Counted from the first letter of the stretch, positions 34,958-43,091 are shown. The stretch is 64,000 nucleotides of DNA from Patulibacter brassicae (GCF_033949425.1 NZ_JAXAVX010000003.1:62001-126000), one strand, 5' to 3'. Notes: generated from the sequence alone by a model not told the origin. Made by a program: numbers and translations.

Positions 34958-35771
34958 GGGCTTCCTCGCCGCGCCGGTCACCGCGACGGGCGCCGCCGTC
35001 GCCGTCGCCGGGCTCACCGTCTGCGTGCGGCGCGCCCGGCTGACCGGCGAGGACGGCCGGCTGCCCCTCGCGGGCCTCGCGGGCGCCTTCTTCATCGTCG
35101 GCGACTCGCCGTTCGTCCCGCTCGGGTTCGGGACGCAGGGCCACCTGCTCGGGGGCACGCTCGCCGTCGCGCTGCTCGGCCCGTGGCTCGGCGCGCTGAC
35201 GATCGCCGTCGTCACGATCCTCCAGGCCCTCGTGCAGGGCGACGGCGGGATCACGACGCTCGGCCTGAACATCGTGAACTCGGCGCTCGTGCCCGCGTTC
35301 CTCGGCTGGCCGATCCTGCGCGGGATCCAGCGCGCCGCGCAGGGCCTCGGCGGCCGCGGACGCCCCGGGCCGCTCGCGCTCGCCTGCGGGGTCGCGGCGT
35401 TCATCAACGTCCTGCTCGCGGCGTCGCTCTTCGTCGTCGAGTACCTCGTGGGCGCGAAGGTCGAGATCGACCGCGCCGCCCTGGCGGGCACGACGCTCGG
35501 CACCTACGCCCTCGTCGCGGTGCTCGAGGCGCTGCTCACCGCGGGGATCGTGCGGGCGCTCCTCGCCCGCCGGCCCGACCTCGTCCTCATCGCCCCGCCC
35601 GAGCTGCGCCGAGGTCGGCGGCGACGCCGACCCGTGCCGGCCCAGGCCGGCGGCGGACCGTACGTCCCGCCGCCGCCGGGCTGCGAGCCCGAGCGCCCGC
35701 CCCGCCGTCCGCCGGACGCCGGAGCGGCGTCCGGCACCGTCCGTCCCTCGACCCCGGAGGCCACGCCATGA
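34944..35771 (+). CDS. cbiM: Cobalt ECF transporter S-component
   Basis: 275 residues starting MHIPEGFL: Met1 and His2 are the metal-coordinating N-terminus of CbiM/NikM. About six helices follow, with GTQGHLLGGTLAVALLGPW and LNIVNSALVPAFLGW as typical blocks. The last 50 residues (after LVLIAPPELRRGRRRRR) are a soluble Arg/Pro-rich tail. No CbiN was found, so this is a CbiMQO system with no visible CbiN. Cobalt rather than nickel is inferred from the cob neighbours. Confidence 0.94.
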   Translation: MHIPEGFLAAPVTATGAAVAVAGLTVCVRRARLTGEDGRLPLAGLAGAFFIVGDSPFVPLGFGTQGHLLGGTLAVALLGPWLGALTIAVVTILQALVQGDGGITTLGLNIVNSALVPAFLGWPILRGIQRAAQGLGGRGRPGPLALACGVAAFINVLLAASLFVVEYLVGAKVEIDRAALAGTTLGTYALVAVLEALLTAGIVRALLARRPDLVLIAPPELRRGRRRRRPVPAQAGGGPYVPPPPGCEPERPPRRPPDAGAASGTVRPSTPEATP

Positions 35772-36448
35772 GCCGCCCCGACGACGGCGCGACCGCCGCC
35801 GACCCCACCACCCCGCCCGACCAGGACGCCGCGGCGCGCCACGCGACCGCCGACGTCCCGCACACCCCGGACGACCGGGGCAGCGCCGAGCCACGGCGTC
35901 GCAAGCCACGCGACAAGCCGCTCGTGGCCGTCATCACCGGCCCGGGCAAGGGCAAGTCGAGCCACGGCTTCGGGATGCTCCAGCGCTCCTGGGCCCGCGG
36001 CTACCGCTGCGGCGTCTTCCAGTTCGTCAAGGGCGGCAAGTGGAAAGTCGGCGAGCGCAAGGCCGCGCAGGTCCTCTCGGACTCCGGCGAGGGCGGCACG
36101 ATCGAGTGGGAGACGATGGGCAAGGGCTGGACCTGGATCCAGCGCGACCTCACGGAGTCCGAGGACCTGACGCGCGAGGGCTGGGCCGAGGTGCGCCGCC
36201 GGATCGCCGAGGCGCGCTACGAGTTCCTCCTGCTCGACGAGCTGACGTACCCGATCAGCTGGGGCTGGATCGACGTCGAGGAGGTCGTCGCGACGCTCCG
36301 CGACCGTCCCGGCTTCCAGCACGTCGTGATCACCGGACGCAACGCCCACCCGGCCCTCGTCGAGGCCGCGGACCTCGTCAGCGAGATCGAGAGCGTGAAG
36401 CACCCGATCAAGCAGGGCATCCGGGCGCAGCAGGGCATCGAGTGGTGA
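35768..36448 (+). CDS. cobO: Corrinoid (cob(I)alamin) adenosyltransferase
   Basis: 226 residues. After a 50-residue polar N-terminal extension, the P-loop is VITGPGKGKSSHGFG, with FQFVKGGKW, FLLLDELTYPISWGW and HVVITGRNAHPALVEAADL, the BtuR/CobO pattern. It transfers the adenosyl group of ATP to cobalt of a corrinoid. The usual C-terminal HPIKQGIRAQQGIEW is complete. It is joined by ATGA to cbiM and GTGA to the next gene. Confidence 0.95.
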   Translation: MSRPDDGATAADPTTPPDQDAAARHATADVPHTPDDRGSAEPRRRKPRDKPLVAVITGPGKGKSSHGFGMLQRSWARGYRCGVFQFVKGGKWKVGERKAAQVLSDSGEGGTIEWETMGKGWTWIQRDLTESEDLTREGWAEVRRRIAEARYEFLLLDELTYPISWGWIDVEEVVATLRDRPGFQHVVITGRNAHPALVEAADLVSEIESVKHPIKQGIRAQQGIEW

Positions 36449-37530
36449 GCGCGCCGGGCCAGCGGCTGCTCGTCATCCCCGACGGCCTCGCCGAGGCGCT
36501 GCCCGCGCCGGACCGCCCGGACGCGCCACCGACGACGCTCGCGGCCACGCGGACGCTCGCGCTCGACCAGCTCGCGCGACGCGGCGCGGTGCGGCCCGTG
36601 GCGGTCACGCCGGAGGGCCTGCACCCCGGCAGCGAGACCGGCATCTCGCTGCTCCTGGGCTGGACGCCGGCGACGAGCCTCGACCGGCGACCGCACCGGG
36701 TCCACGCCGACGAGCCTCCCGGCACCCTCTCGCGGGGGCGGATCGACGCGGCCGCGCGCGGGATCCACGAGCCCGACGGCGCCGCGGTGCACCGCATCGA
36801 CGTCCGCCACGACGACGGTCGACCGTGGCCGGAGCTCGGCGCCGCGGCCGAGGCGCTCCTGCGCGGCTCCGGCGGCGAGGAGGCGCTGCACGTCCAGCGC
36901 CTCGACGGCCACAAGCTCGTCGTCTTCGCCGTGACCGAGCCGCTGCTCCCGCCGCGCGCGGACCTCGTCGCGGCCGCCCGGATGGCGGGGGTCGCGGTCG
37001 CCGACGACGACCGGCCCCGGCTGCAGCTCTGGCCCGACGGCGCCGTCCCGCCGCCGATCCTCGACGAGGAGACCGTCGTGGTCTGCGCGCCGCGCTCGAC
37101 GGCCGCGGGCATCGCGCGGATCATGGGCGCCGAGACGCTCCATCCGCGCGGCGCGACCGGGGACGTCGGCAGCGACCTGGCGGCGAAGGCGCGCGCCGCC
37201 ACGGCGCTCCTGCGCGACGGCGTGCCGACGGTCGTCGTGCACGTCGGGGCGCCCGACGAGGCTGCCCACCGGCACGACCCGGCGCTGAAGGCGCGCGAGC
37301 TCCAGCGGCTGGACCGCGACCTGCTGGCCCCGCTCGCGGGCGTCGCACTGGACCTCGGCGCGACGGTCGCCGTGTGCCCGGACCACGGCAGCGACCCGCG
37401 GACGGGCCGGCACACCGCCGATCCGGTGCCGGCGCTGCTCTGGGGACCGAGCGTGCCGCGCTCCGGGCCCGACCGGATGACGGAGGCCGGGGTCGCCGGC
37501 CTCGCGCCGGTCGCCGGGCCCTGGGACTGA
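36445..37530 (+). CDS. ApgM-like metalloenzyme of the alkaline phosphatase superfamily
   Basis: 361 residues. It follows the archaeal-type phosphoglycerate mutase pattern: LLVIPDGLAEA (metal Asp), GSETGISLLLGW (nucleophile Ser region), VGAPDEAAHRHDP and CPDHGSDPRTGRHTADPVPALLWG (metal Asp/His). It starts in a GTGA overlap with cobO, which ties it to cobalamin. In the pathway it might act as alpha-ribazole-phosphate phosphatase or in threonine-phosphate formation, since some ApgM relatives are proposed amino-acid kinases. A glycolytic role is less likely in this context. The function is inference. Confidence 0.75.
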   Translation: MSAPGQRLLVIPDGLAEALPAPDRPDAPPTTLAATRTLALDQLARRGAVRPVAVTPEGLHPGSETGISLLLGWTPATSLDRRPHRVHADEPPGTLSRGRIDAAARGIHEPDGAAVHRIDVRHDDGRPWPELGAAAEALLRGSGGEEALHVQRLDGHKLVVFAVTEPLLPPRADLVAAARMAGVAVADDDRPRLQLWPDGAVPPPILDEETVVVCAPRSTAAGIARIMGAETLHPRGATGDVGSDLAAKARAATALLRDGVPTVVVHVGAPDEAAHRHDPALKARELQRLDRDLLAPLAGVALDLGATVAVCPDHGSDPRTGRHTADPVPALLWGPSVPRSGPDRMTEAGVAGLAPVAGPWD

Positions 37531-37621
37531 GGGGCGGACGTGGGCGCACGCGAGCCTGCCGGGACGGCGCGTCGACCCGCGCGATCGCGCGTGGACCGCA
37601 CCGCTTCCGCCGGGCCGTCCG

Positions 37622-37637
37622 CCCCGGGATCCCGGGG
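37622..37637. promoter_or_regulatory. 16-bp perfect palindrome CCCCGGGATCCCGGGG
   Basis: It lies between the ApgM-like stop and the -10 box before cobB. It may serve as a terminator stem for the cobA operon or as an operator; no T-run follows. Confidence 0.4.
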
Positions 37638-37692
37638 TCCCGGATGCTCCCGTCCCGGCCCCGGATCGGATCTCCCGGGCATTCGGGCGCAG

Positions 37693-37698
37693 TACGCT
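37693..37698 (+). promoter_or_regulatory. -10 box TACGCT before the short frame and cobB
   Basis: TACGCT lies 6 nt upstream of GTG 37705, the same layout as at other leaderless genes in the window. It argues that the 32-codon frame is really translated. Confidence 0.5.
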
Positions 37699-37704
37699 GT
37701 CGGC

Positions 37705-37803
37705 GTGACGAGCCCGTTCCGCGTCGTCGGGCGCCCGAGCCTCGCGCTCGCGCTCCTCGAGCTCCGGGAGCGGCCGGCGGGCGACCGGCCCCGCACGCCA
37801 TGA
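37705..37803 (+). CDS. Possible 32-residue leader peptide before cobB
   Basis: A 32-codon frame begins at GTG 37705, 6 nt after TACGCT, and ends in an ATGA overlap with cobB. The peptide is basic with one hydrophobic run (PSLALALLELRERP). No family is recognised. It may couple translation of cobB to a leaderless transcript, or be the remnant of a longer gene. It rests only on promoter spacing, codon use and the overlap. Confidence 0.4.
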   Translation: MTSPFRVVGRPSLALALLELRERPAGDRPRTP

Positions 37804-39251
37804 CCGCGCGCATCGTCATCGCCGGGACGAGCTCCGGCGCCGGCAAGACGACCGTCGCCAGCGGCCTGATGGCCGCCTTCCGCGCCCGCGGGCGCACCGT
37901 CCAGGGGGCGAAGGTCGGGCCCGACTTCATCGATCCGAGCTACCACGCGCTGGCGACCGGCCGGCCGGCCCGCAACCTCGACGCGTTCCTCGCCGGGCCG
38001 GAGCTCGTGGCCCCGCTGCTGGCCCACGGCATCGCCGACCACGCCGACGACGGGCGCCCGGCCGACCTGACGGTGATCGAGGGGGTCATGGGGCTCTTCG
38101 ACGGGGCGTCGGGTCGCGGCGAGCTCGCCTCGACCGCGCACGTCGCGAAGCTCACGCGCAGCCCGGTCGTGCTCGTCGTCGACGCGGCCGCGATGGCGCG
38201 CTCCGTCGCCGCGCTCGTGCTCGGCTTCCGCAACTACGACCTCGCCGTCGACGTCGCGGGGGTGATCCTCAACCGCGTCGGCTCCTCGTTCCACGCCGAT
38301 CTCCTGCGCGAGGCGCTCGAGCCGATCGGCGTGCCCGTGCTCGGCGCGCTGACGCGCGACGACCGGCTCGTGGCGCCGTCGCGCCACCTCGGGCTCGTCC
38401 CGGTCGAGGAGCGCGACGCGCGGGCGCGGGAGACGCTCGACGTCCTCGCGGCGCGCGTCGCGGCGGAGGTCGACCTCGACGCCCTGGAGCGCCTGGCGGG
38501 AGCCGCACCGGCCCTCGGGCCCGCGTGGGACCCGACGCAGGCACTCGCGCGGGCGGCCGGCGAGCCCGGGCGCACGCCGGCGACCGGCCCCGGCGCGACG
38601 CCCGCGGCCGCCGGTGGCCTCGTCGCCGTCCCGCCGCCCCCGGACCGCCGGCCCCGGATCGCGTACGCGGCCGGGGCGGCGTTCACGTTCCGCTACACGG
38701 AGAACCTCGAGCTGCTGCGCGCCGCCGGCGCCGAGCTCGTGCCGGTCGACCCGCTCCGCGACGCGGAGCTGCCGGAGGCGACCGACGCGCTGTACCTCGG
38801 CGGTGGGTTCCCGGAGGAGCACGGCGAGGCGCTCGCGGCGAACGCCCCGCTGCGCGCCGCCGTCGCCGGGCTCGCCGCCGCCGGCCGGCCGATCGTCGCG
38901 GAGTGCGGCGGCCTGCTCTACCTCGGCGGCACCCTCGACGGGCGCCCGATGTGCGGGGTGCTCGAGGGCACCGGGGCGCTCGGCACGCGCCTGACCCTCG
39001 GGTATCGCGAGGCCGAGGCGGGCGCGGACTCCCCGCTGTGGCGGGCCGGCGAGGTCGTTCGCGGGCACGAGTTCCACTACTCGACGCTCACCCCGGAGGC
39101 GACCTCGCCCCCCGCGTGGACCCTGCGCTCCCGGGGGCGCGAGCGTCCCGAGGGCGTCGCCACGGGGACGCTCCACGCGAGCTACCTCCACACCCACTGG
39201 GCCGCGTTCCCGCAGGCCGCCGCCCGGCTCGTGGCGGCCGCGAGCGCCTGA
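37800..39251 (+). CDS. cobB: Cobyrinate (or hydrogenobyrinate) a,c-diamide synthase
   Basis: 483 residues. The N-terminal ATPase (about 1-200) has IAGTSSGAGKTT, GPDFIDPSYH and EGVMGLFDG. The C-terminal amidotransferase has the nucleophile Cys369 in AECGGLLYLGG and the catalytic His in LHASYLHTHW. It amidates side chains a and c using glutamine and ATP. Whether it acts on the cobalt-free or cobalt form depends on the route, which is unclear here. A 50-residue Pro/Ala linker joins the domains. No cobQ is present nearby. Confidence 0.95.
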   Translation: MTARIVIAGTSSGAGKTTVASGLMAAFRARGRTVQGAKVGPDFIDPSYHALATGRPARNLDAFLAGPELVAPLLAHGIADHADDGRPADLTVIEGVMGLFDGASGRGELASTAHVAKLTRSPVVLVVDAAAMARSVAALVLGFRNYDLAVDVAGVILNRVGSSFHADLLREALEPIGVPVLGALTRDDRLVAPSRHLGLVPVEERDARARETLDVLAARVAAEVDLDALERLAGAAPALGPAWDPTQALARAAGEPGRTPATGPGATPAAAGGLVAVPPPPDRRPRIAYAAGAAFTFRYTENLELLRAAGAELVPVDPLRDAELPEATDALYLGGGFPEEHGEALAANAPLRAAVAGLAAAGRPIVAECGGLLYLGGTLDGRPMCGVLEGTGALGTRLTLGYREAEAGADSPLWRAGEVVRGHEFHYSTLTPEATSPPAWTLRSRGRERPEGVATGTLHASYLHTHWAAFPQAAARLVAAASA

Positions 39252-39436
39252 CGCGACGCGTACGACGCACGCTCCGGCGCGCGGTGCGGGAGGCGATCGC
39301 CCGGGACGCGGACGGCGCGCCGACGACGGCGCCGGGCCCGCGGGCCGGGACCTCCGGCGCGGCGTCTGCGCCCCGCTGCCCCCGTCTTCCCGGAGTTTGC
39401 GGGAACTTCCTGGTCGATGTCGTCCGACGGCCCTGG

Positions 39437-39442
39437 CAGGAT
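39437..39442 (+). promoter_or_regulatory. -10 box CAGGAT of the gene at 39468
   Basis: CAGGAT lies 25 nt before GTG 39468, and GAGGAG (39454-39459) precedes the start by 8 nt. Unlike many neighbours, this gene appears to have a leader with a ribosome site. Confidence 0.4.
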
Positions 39443-39467
39443 GCGACAAACCCGAGGAGCGACAGCC

Positions 39468-39761
39468 GTGTCTGATTTCGAGGTACGTCGCGACGAGTTC
39501 GCGATGTGGGTGGTTCGCCAACGCCGCACGCTGGCACCCGTCTGCCGGCACATCCGCCGCGACGACGCGGTGCGGTCGGCCGTCCGGTGCGCGGCGCGCA
39601 CCGGGGGCGGGCGGGTCCGGGTCGTCCTCGCCGACGGGCAGCACGCGGTCCGCGCCGTGCCCGCCGAGGCCCCGGCCGTCGCGGCGCCGGTGGGCCCGCG
39701 CCTGCTCGTGGACCGCCACACCGGCGAGCTGCTCGACGCTCCCTGGCTCGCCGCCGGCTGA
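39468..39761 (+). CDS. Small conserved-looking protein, unknown function
   Basis: 97 residues starting VSDFEVRRDEFAMWVVRQRR. The sequence has a basic centre (CRHIRRDDAVRSAVRCAAR) and a short beta-like C-terminus (RVRVVLADGQHAVRAV, GPRLLVDRHTGELLDAPWL). No membrane segment or known motif. The start is set by GAGGAG at 39454. It stands alone between cobB and the GntR gene. Confidence 0.6.
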   Translation: MSDFEVRRDEFAMWVVRQRRTLAPVCRHIRRDDAVRSAVRCAARTGGGRVRVVLADGQHAVRAVPAEAPAVAAPVGPRLLVDRHTGELLDAPWLAAG

Positions 39762-39803
39762 GCGTGGATCCAGGCCGGGTCCCGGCGGATCCCCCGGCGG
39801 CGG

Positions 39804-40535
39804 TCAGCCGAGCAGCGCGCCCGCGGTGGCGCGGACGTGGCGCTCGAGCCGCTCGAGCATCGCCGGCAGGTCGCCGGCCGCGAGCGTCTCCAGCAGCTCC
39901 TCGTGCTCGGCGATGATCGCGAGGGGGTCGCGCGCCCGGTGCTGCAGCACCTGCGCGGTCAGGCGCTGCTGGCGGTCGCGCAGGCCGTCGTAGAGGTCCA
40001 GCAGGACGCGGTTGCCGGCGGCCGCGACCCACGTGCGGTGCATCCGCCGGTCCGCCTCCGCGTACGCGCCGATGTCGCCGTCGGCGACCGCGGCGCGCTG
40101 CTCCGCGACGGTCGCGCGCAGGTCCTCGAGCACGCCCGCGGCCACCCCCGCGCCGCCCGTCGCGGCGGCCGGAACGGCGTCGTCGGCCCTCCCGACGCCG
40201 GGCCGGGCGTCACGGCCGGCCGCCCAGGCGCTGGGCCGCGGGGCGAGCAGCCGCTCGAGGCAATGGCGCTCGACGAGCAGCCGGGCGTCGAGCAGATCGC
40301 GCCCGTCGCGGTCCGAGAGCGCGGTGACGAGCGCCCCGCGCTTGGGGTAGAGCGTCAGCAGGCCCTCGGCCTCGAGCCGCAGGAACGCCTCGCGCACCGG
40401 GGTCCGGCTGACGCCGAGCTCGCCCGCCACCTCGCCCTCGCTGAGCAGGACGCCGTCGGCCAGGGATCCGTCGAGCCAGCGCCCCTTCACGAGGTCGTAG
40501 GCCCGCTGCGAGGCGGACGGGGCGGCGGTGGGCAC
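39804..40535 (-). CDS. GntR-family transcriptional regulator (FadR subgroup)
   Basis: 243 residues. The winged helix is SEGEVAGELGVSRTPVREAFLRLEAEGLL, a standard GntR signature. The C-terminal FCD domain (about 80-240) includes DARLLVERHCLERLL, and HRTWVAAAGNRVLLDLY with HEELLETLAAGD carrying FCD-type His residues. It probably senses a small acid. It is divergent from the MFS gene, and a palindrome overlapping its own -10 box suggests that it represses itself and perhaps the transporter. Confidence 0.92.
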   Translation of the reverse strand: MPTAAPSASQRAYDLVKGRWLDGSLADGVLLSEGEVAGELGVSRTPVREAFLRLEAEGLLTLYPKRGALVTALSDRDGRDLLDARLLVERHCLERLLAPRPSAWAAGRDARPGVGRADDAVPAAATGGAGVAAGVLEDLRATVAEQRAAVADGDIGAYAEADRRMHRTWVAAAGNRVLLDLYDGLRDRQQRLTAQVLQHRARDPLAIIAEHEELLETLAAGDLPAMLERLERHVRATAGALLG

Positions 40536-40541
40536 GCGTCC

Positions 40542-40559
40542 ATGCTAGAGATCCAGCAT
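40542..40559. promoter_or_regulatory. Palindromic operator overlapping the gntR -10 box
   Basis: ATGCT-N8-AGCAT lies in the 26-bp gap between gntR and the MFS gene. On the minus strand TAGCAT (40542-40547) is 6 nt before GTG 40535, so a bound repressor would cover the promoter. Confidence 0.6.
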
Positions 40560-40561
40560 AG

Positions 40562-41857
40562 ATGCAAGCCGTATCCGACATGGCGCGCGATGCCGGCGCG
40601 CGCCTCGGCGGTCGCCGGGCCTGGGCGATGTGGGGACTCGCCGCCGCGGCGTACCTCGTCGCGTTCTTCCACCGCATGGCGCTCGGCGTCGCCGGGCTCG
40701 AGGCGACGGAGCGGCTGTCGATCCCCGAGGGCGCGCTGGCCTCGCTCGCGGCGCTGCAGCTCTTCATCTACCTGGCGATGCAGATCCCGGCGGGCCTCGC
40801 CGCCGATCGCCTCGGCCCGCGCCGGACGCTCGCGATCGGGCTGGCGATCATGGCCGTCGGCGAGGCGCTCTTCGCCGTCTCCACGAGCCTCGCGCCGGCG
40901 CTCGCCGGCCGGGCGCTCGTCGGCCTCGGCGACGCCCTGACGTTCCTCAACGTGCTGCGGATCGGGCACGCCTGGTTCCCCGAGCACCGCCAGGGCCTGC
41001 TCGCCGCGCTCACCGGCGTCGTCGGCGCCGTCGGCCAGCTCGTGGCCACCATCCCCCTGCACCTCGCGCTCGACGGCGTGGGGTGGACCCCGACCTTCCT
41101 CGCGGTGGCGTTCCTCACCGGCGCGCTCGTGGCGATGCCGCTGCTCCTCCTCCACGACCGGCCCCCGGGGCGCCCCGCCCCCCGGGGTGACGACCACGCG
41201 CCGATCGGGCGCACGCTGCGCGACGCCTGGGCCCGCCCGGCGACGCGGCACGGGTTCTTCCTCCACCTCGGGGCGATGGGCCCCTTCGCGATCGTCGGCG
41301 CGGTCTGGGGCGTCCCGTACATGGTCGCCAGCCAGGGGATGAGCCGCGCGACCGCCTCGACGCTCCTGCTCGGGATCGTCGTCGCCCTGGCCGTGACGGG
41401 CCCGATCGTCGGCGCGCTCGTCGGCGGCGATGCGAGGCGCCGGCGGGCGTCGGTGCTCGTCCCGGCGGTGCCCGCGATCGGCTGGGGGCTGCTCGTGCTG
41501 TGGCCGACCCCGGACGTGCCCGATGCCCTGCTGCTCGCGGTGCTCGTGGCCACGGGCGCGGCAGCGGGTGGCTCGATGATCGCGTTCGAGATCGCCCGCC
41601 GCGAGGCGCCCGCGGTCTCGGCCGGCAGCGCCACGGCGCTCGTGAACTGCGGCGGCTTCTCCGCGGCGGTGCTCGGCGCAGTCGTCGTCGGACTGCTGCT
41701 CGGGGGCGACCCGTCGCCGGCGACGGCGCAGCACGCGATGGCGCCGGTGGCGCTGATCGCCGCGATCGGCACCGCGGGCTGCGTGATCCACGCACGGCGC
41801 GGCGCGACCCGCCGGCGCGATCCCGAGGCGGCGATCGCCGCCTCGGGATCGTCCTGA
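40562..41857 (+). CDS. MFS transporter
   Basis: 431 residues with about 12 hydrophobic segments. The MFS loop 2-3 motif is present as GLAADRLGPRRTLAIG, and GGMSMIAFE-like segment AGGSMIAFEIARREAP lies in the C-terminal half. The family resembles anion:cation or oligosaccharide-type symporters, but the substrate is unknown. It is probably controlled by the divergent GntR protein. The last codons are formed by a perfect 34-bp palindrome. Confidence 0.88.
   Translation: MQAVSDMARDAGARLGGRRAWAMWGLAAAAYLVAFFHRMALGVAGLEATERLSIPEGALASLAALQLFIYLAMQIPAGLAADRLGPRRTLAIGLAIMAVGEALFAVSTSLAPALAGRALVGLGDALTFLNVLRIGHAWFPEHRQGLLAALTGVVGAVGQLVATIPLHLALDGVGWTPTFLAVAFLTGALVAMPLLLLHDRPPGRPAPRGDDHAPIGRTLRDAWARPATRHGFFLHLGAMGPFAIVGAVWGVPYMVASQGMSRATASTLLLGIVVALAVTGPIVGALVGGDARRRRASVLVPAVPAIGWGLLVLWPTPDVPDALLLAVLVATGAAAGGSMIAFEIARREAPAVSAGSATALVNCGGFSAAVLGAVVVGLLLGGDPSPATAQHAMAPVALIAAIGTAGCVIHARRGATRRRDPEAAIAASGSS
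41818..41851. terminator. 34-bp perfect palindrome at the end of the MFS gene
   Basis: Seventeen-base arms meet without a loop (left arm starts CGATCCCGAGGCGGCGA), and the right end is 3 bp before the stop codon. A very stable hairpin or cruciform is possible. No T-run follows. It may terminate MFS transcription, but its coding position is unusual. Confidence 0.5.
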
Positions 41858-42004
41858 CGTCCTGCCGTCCGCGACGACGAGCGCCGCGCCCCGCCACCCC
41901 TTCCGGGTGCGACGGATCGGCGCGGCGCGAGCCCGGAGGCGCGCGGTGCCCGACGACGAGCGCCCCGAGCACCGAGCGGTCCTGGCGACGTCGGTGGGAA
42001 CGAG

Positions 42005-42076
42005 TTGCCCGAACGGCCGCCGTGGCAAACCTCCGGCGGCCGCCCGGATCGGCGCCGCCCCGGGGGAGGCCCCGGG
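42005..42076. other. Cluster of overlapping hairpins between the MFS gene and cobI
   Basis: TTGCC/GGCAA (42005-42009, 42024-42028) and CGGCCGCC/GGCGGCCG (42014-42021, 42035-42042) overlap, so only one can form at a time; CCCGGGG/CCCCGGG (42059-42076) follows. It looks like a terminator or attenuator region. It does not match the cobalamin riboswitch by eye. No gene is seen in 41858-42096. Confidence 0.4.
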
Positions 42077-42096
42077 CACGGCACCGCGCCGCGCGG

Positions 42097-42330
42097 CTAG
42101 TCGCCGGAGGCCGACGCCAGTCCGCGGGCCGGGGAGCGCCGCAGCCGCGGGCCGACGAGGCCGACCGTCGCCAGCACGCCGAGCGCCGCCACGCCGGCCA
42201 CGACCCACGTGGCGCCGCCGCCCGCGACGCGCACCGCCGCGCTCGCCGAGCAGCTCGACGGCGCGGCGCTGCCCGCGGGCGCCTGACGACGCGGGACGCC
42301 GCCGGCCGTCAGGATCGGCGGGGTGAGCAC
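42097..42330 (-). CDS. Possible small membrane protein
   Basis: A minus-strand frame of up to 77 codons ends at 42097. It has one hydrophobic segment (WVVAGVAALGVLATVGLVG) followed by positive charges (PRLRRS), and nearly all third positions are G or C. The only upstream GTG (42330) overlaps the cobI start by 8 bp; an internal GTG would give 45 residues. No family is recognised. The gene is tentative. Confidence 0.35.
   Translation of the reverse strand: MLTPPILTAGGVPRRQAPAGSAAPSSCSASAAVRVAGGGATWVVAGVAALGVLATVGLVGPRLRRSPARGLASASGD
42310..42315 (+). promoter_or_regulatory. -10 box CAGGAT of cobI
   Basis: CAGGAT is followed by 7 nt and GTG 42323, a leaderless arrangement. Confidence 0.5.
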
Positions 42331-43090
42331 CGCGGCGGACCCCACCACCGGCACGCTGATCGGGATCGGCGTCGGTCCCGGCGATCCGGAGCACCTGACG
42401 CTCAAGGCGCTGCGGGCGCTCGAGCGCGCCGACCGCGTCTTCGTCCCCGTGACCGAGGCGGCCGGCGAGGTCGGACGCGCCGAGCGCGTCGTGGCGCCCC
42501 ACGTCGACCCGGCGAAGGTCGAGCGGCTCGGCTTCTCGATGCGCGACGCGTCGCTGCGGCAGGAGAACTGGGACCGCGCGGGCGCCGCGATCGCCGCGAT
42601 CGTCCGCGACGGCGGGACCGCGGCGTTCTGCACGCTCGGCGACCCGAACGTCTACTCGACCTTCACGTACATGGCCCACACCGTGCGCGACCTCGTCCCG
42701 GGGCTGCGCGTCGAGACGGTGCCCGGGATCACCGCGATGCAGGACCTCGCCAGCCGCTCGTCGATCGTCCTCACCGAGGGCAACGAGTCGCTCGCGCTGC
42801 TGCCGCTGACCGCCGGCGAGGACGCGCTGCGCAGCGTCCTGCGCACCGCCGACACCGTCGTCGCGTACAAGGGCGGCCGCCACATGCCGCGGGTGCGCGA
42901 GATCCTCGCGGAGGAGGGTCGCCTCGACGACGCCGTCTACGGCGAGCTGCTCGGCGTCGAGGGCCAGCAGGTCACCGGCGCCGGCGCGGACGCCGAGCAG
43001 CGCGGCCCGTACCTGTCGACGGTCATCGTCCCCGCGCGCCGCGAGGGCCGCGGCGGCAAGCTCCGCGACGAGACCGGCCGCGCGATCTGA
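42323..43090 (+). CDS. cobI: Precorrin-2 C20-methyltransferase
   Basis: 255 residues. LIGIGVGPGDPEHLTLKALRAL, FVPVTEAAGEVGRAERVV, FCTLGDPNVYSTFTYM, VPGITAMQDLASRS and VVAYKGGRHMPRVREIL identify CobI/CbiL. The CTLGDPNVYST and VPGITAMQ blocks separate it from CobJ and CobM. It methylates C20 of precorrin-2, or of Co-factor II if cobalt is inserted early. A 78-bp tandem repeat follows the stop. Confidence 0.95.
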   Translation: MSTAADPTTGTLIGIGVGPGDPEHLTLKALRALERADRVFVPVTEAAGEVGRAERVVAPHVDPAKVERLGFSMRDASLRQENWDRAGAAIAAIVRDGGTAAFCTLGDPNVYSTFTYMAHTVRDLVPGLRVETVPGITAMQDLASRSSIVLTEGNESLALLPLTAGEDALRSVLRTADTVVAYKGGRHMPRVREILAEEGRLDDAVYGELLGVEGQQVTGAGADAEQRGPYLSTVIVPARREGRGGKLRDETGRAI

Positions 43091-43091
43091 G

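Noticed and set aside
37531..37704. Longer N-terminal extension of the short frame before cobB (from 37540)
   Set aside because: The extension is Arg/Pro/Ser-rich and crosses the palindrome and the -10 box, so it is unlikely to be translated.
42097..42330. CbiN, the missing cobalt-transporter subunit
   Set aside because: The frame has only one hydrophobic segment and none of the CbiN sequence features; it is kept only as a possible small membrane protein.
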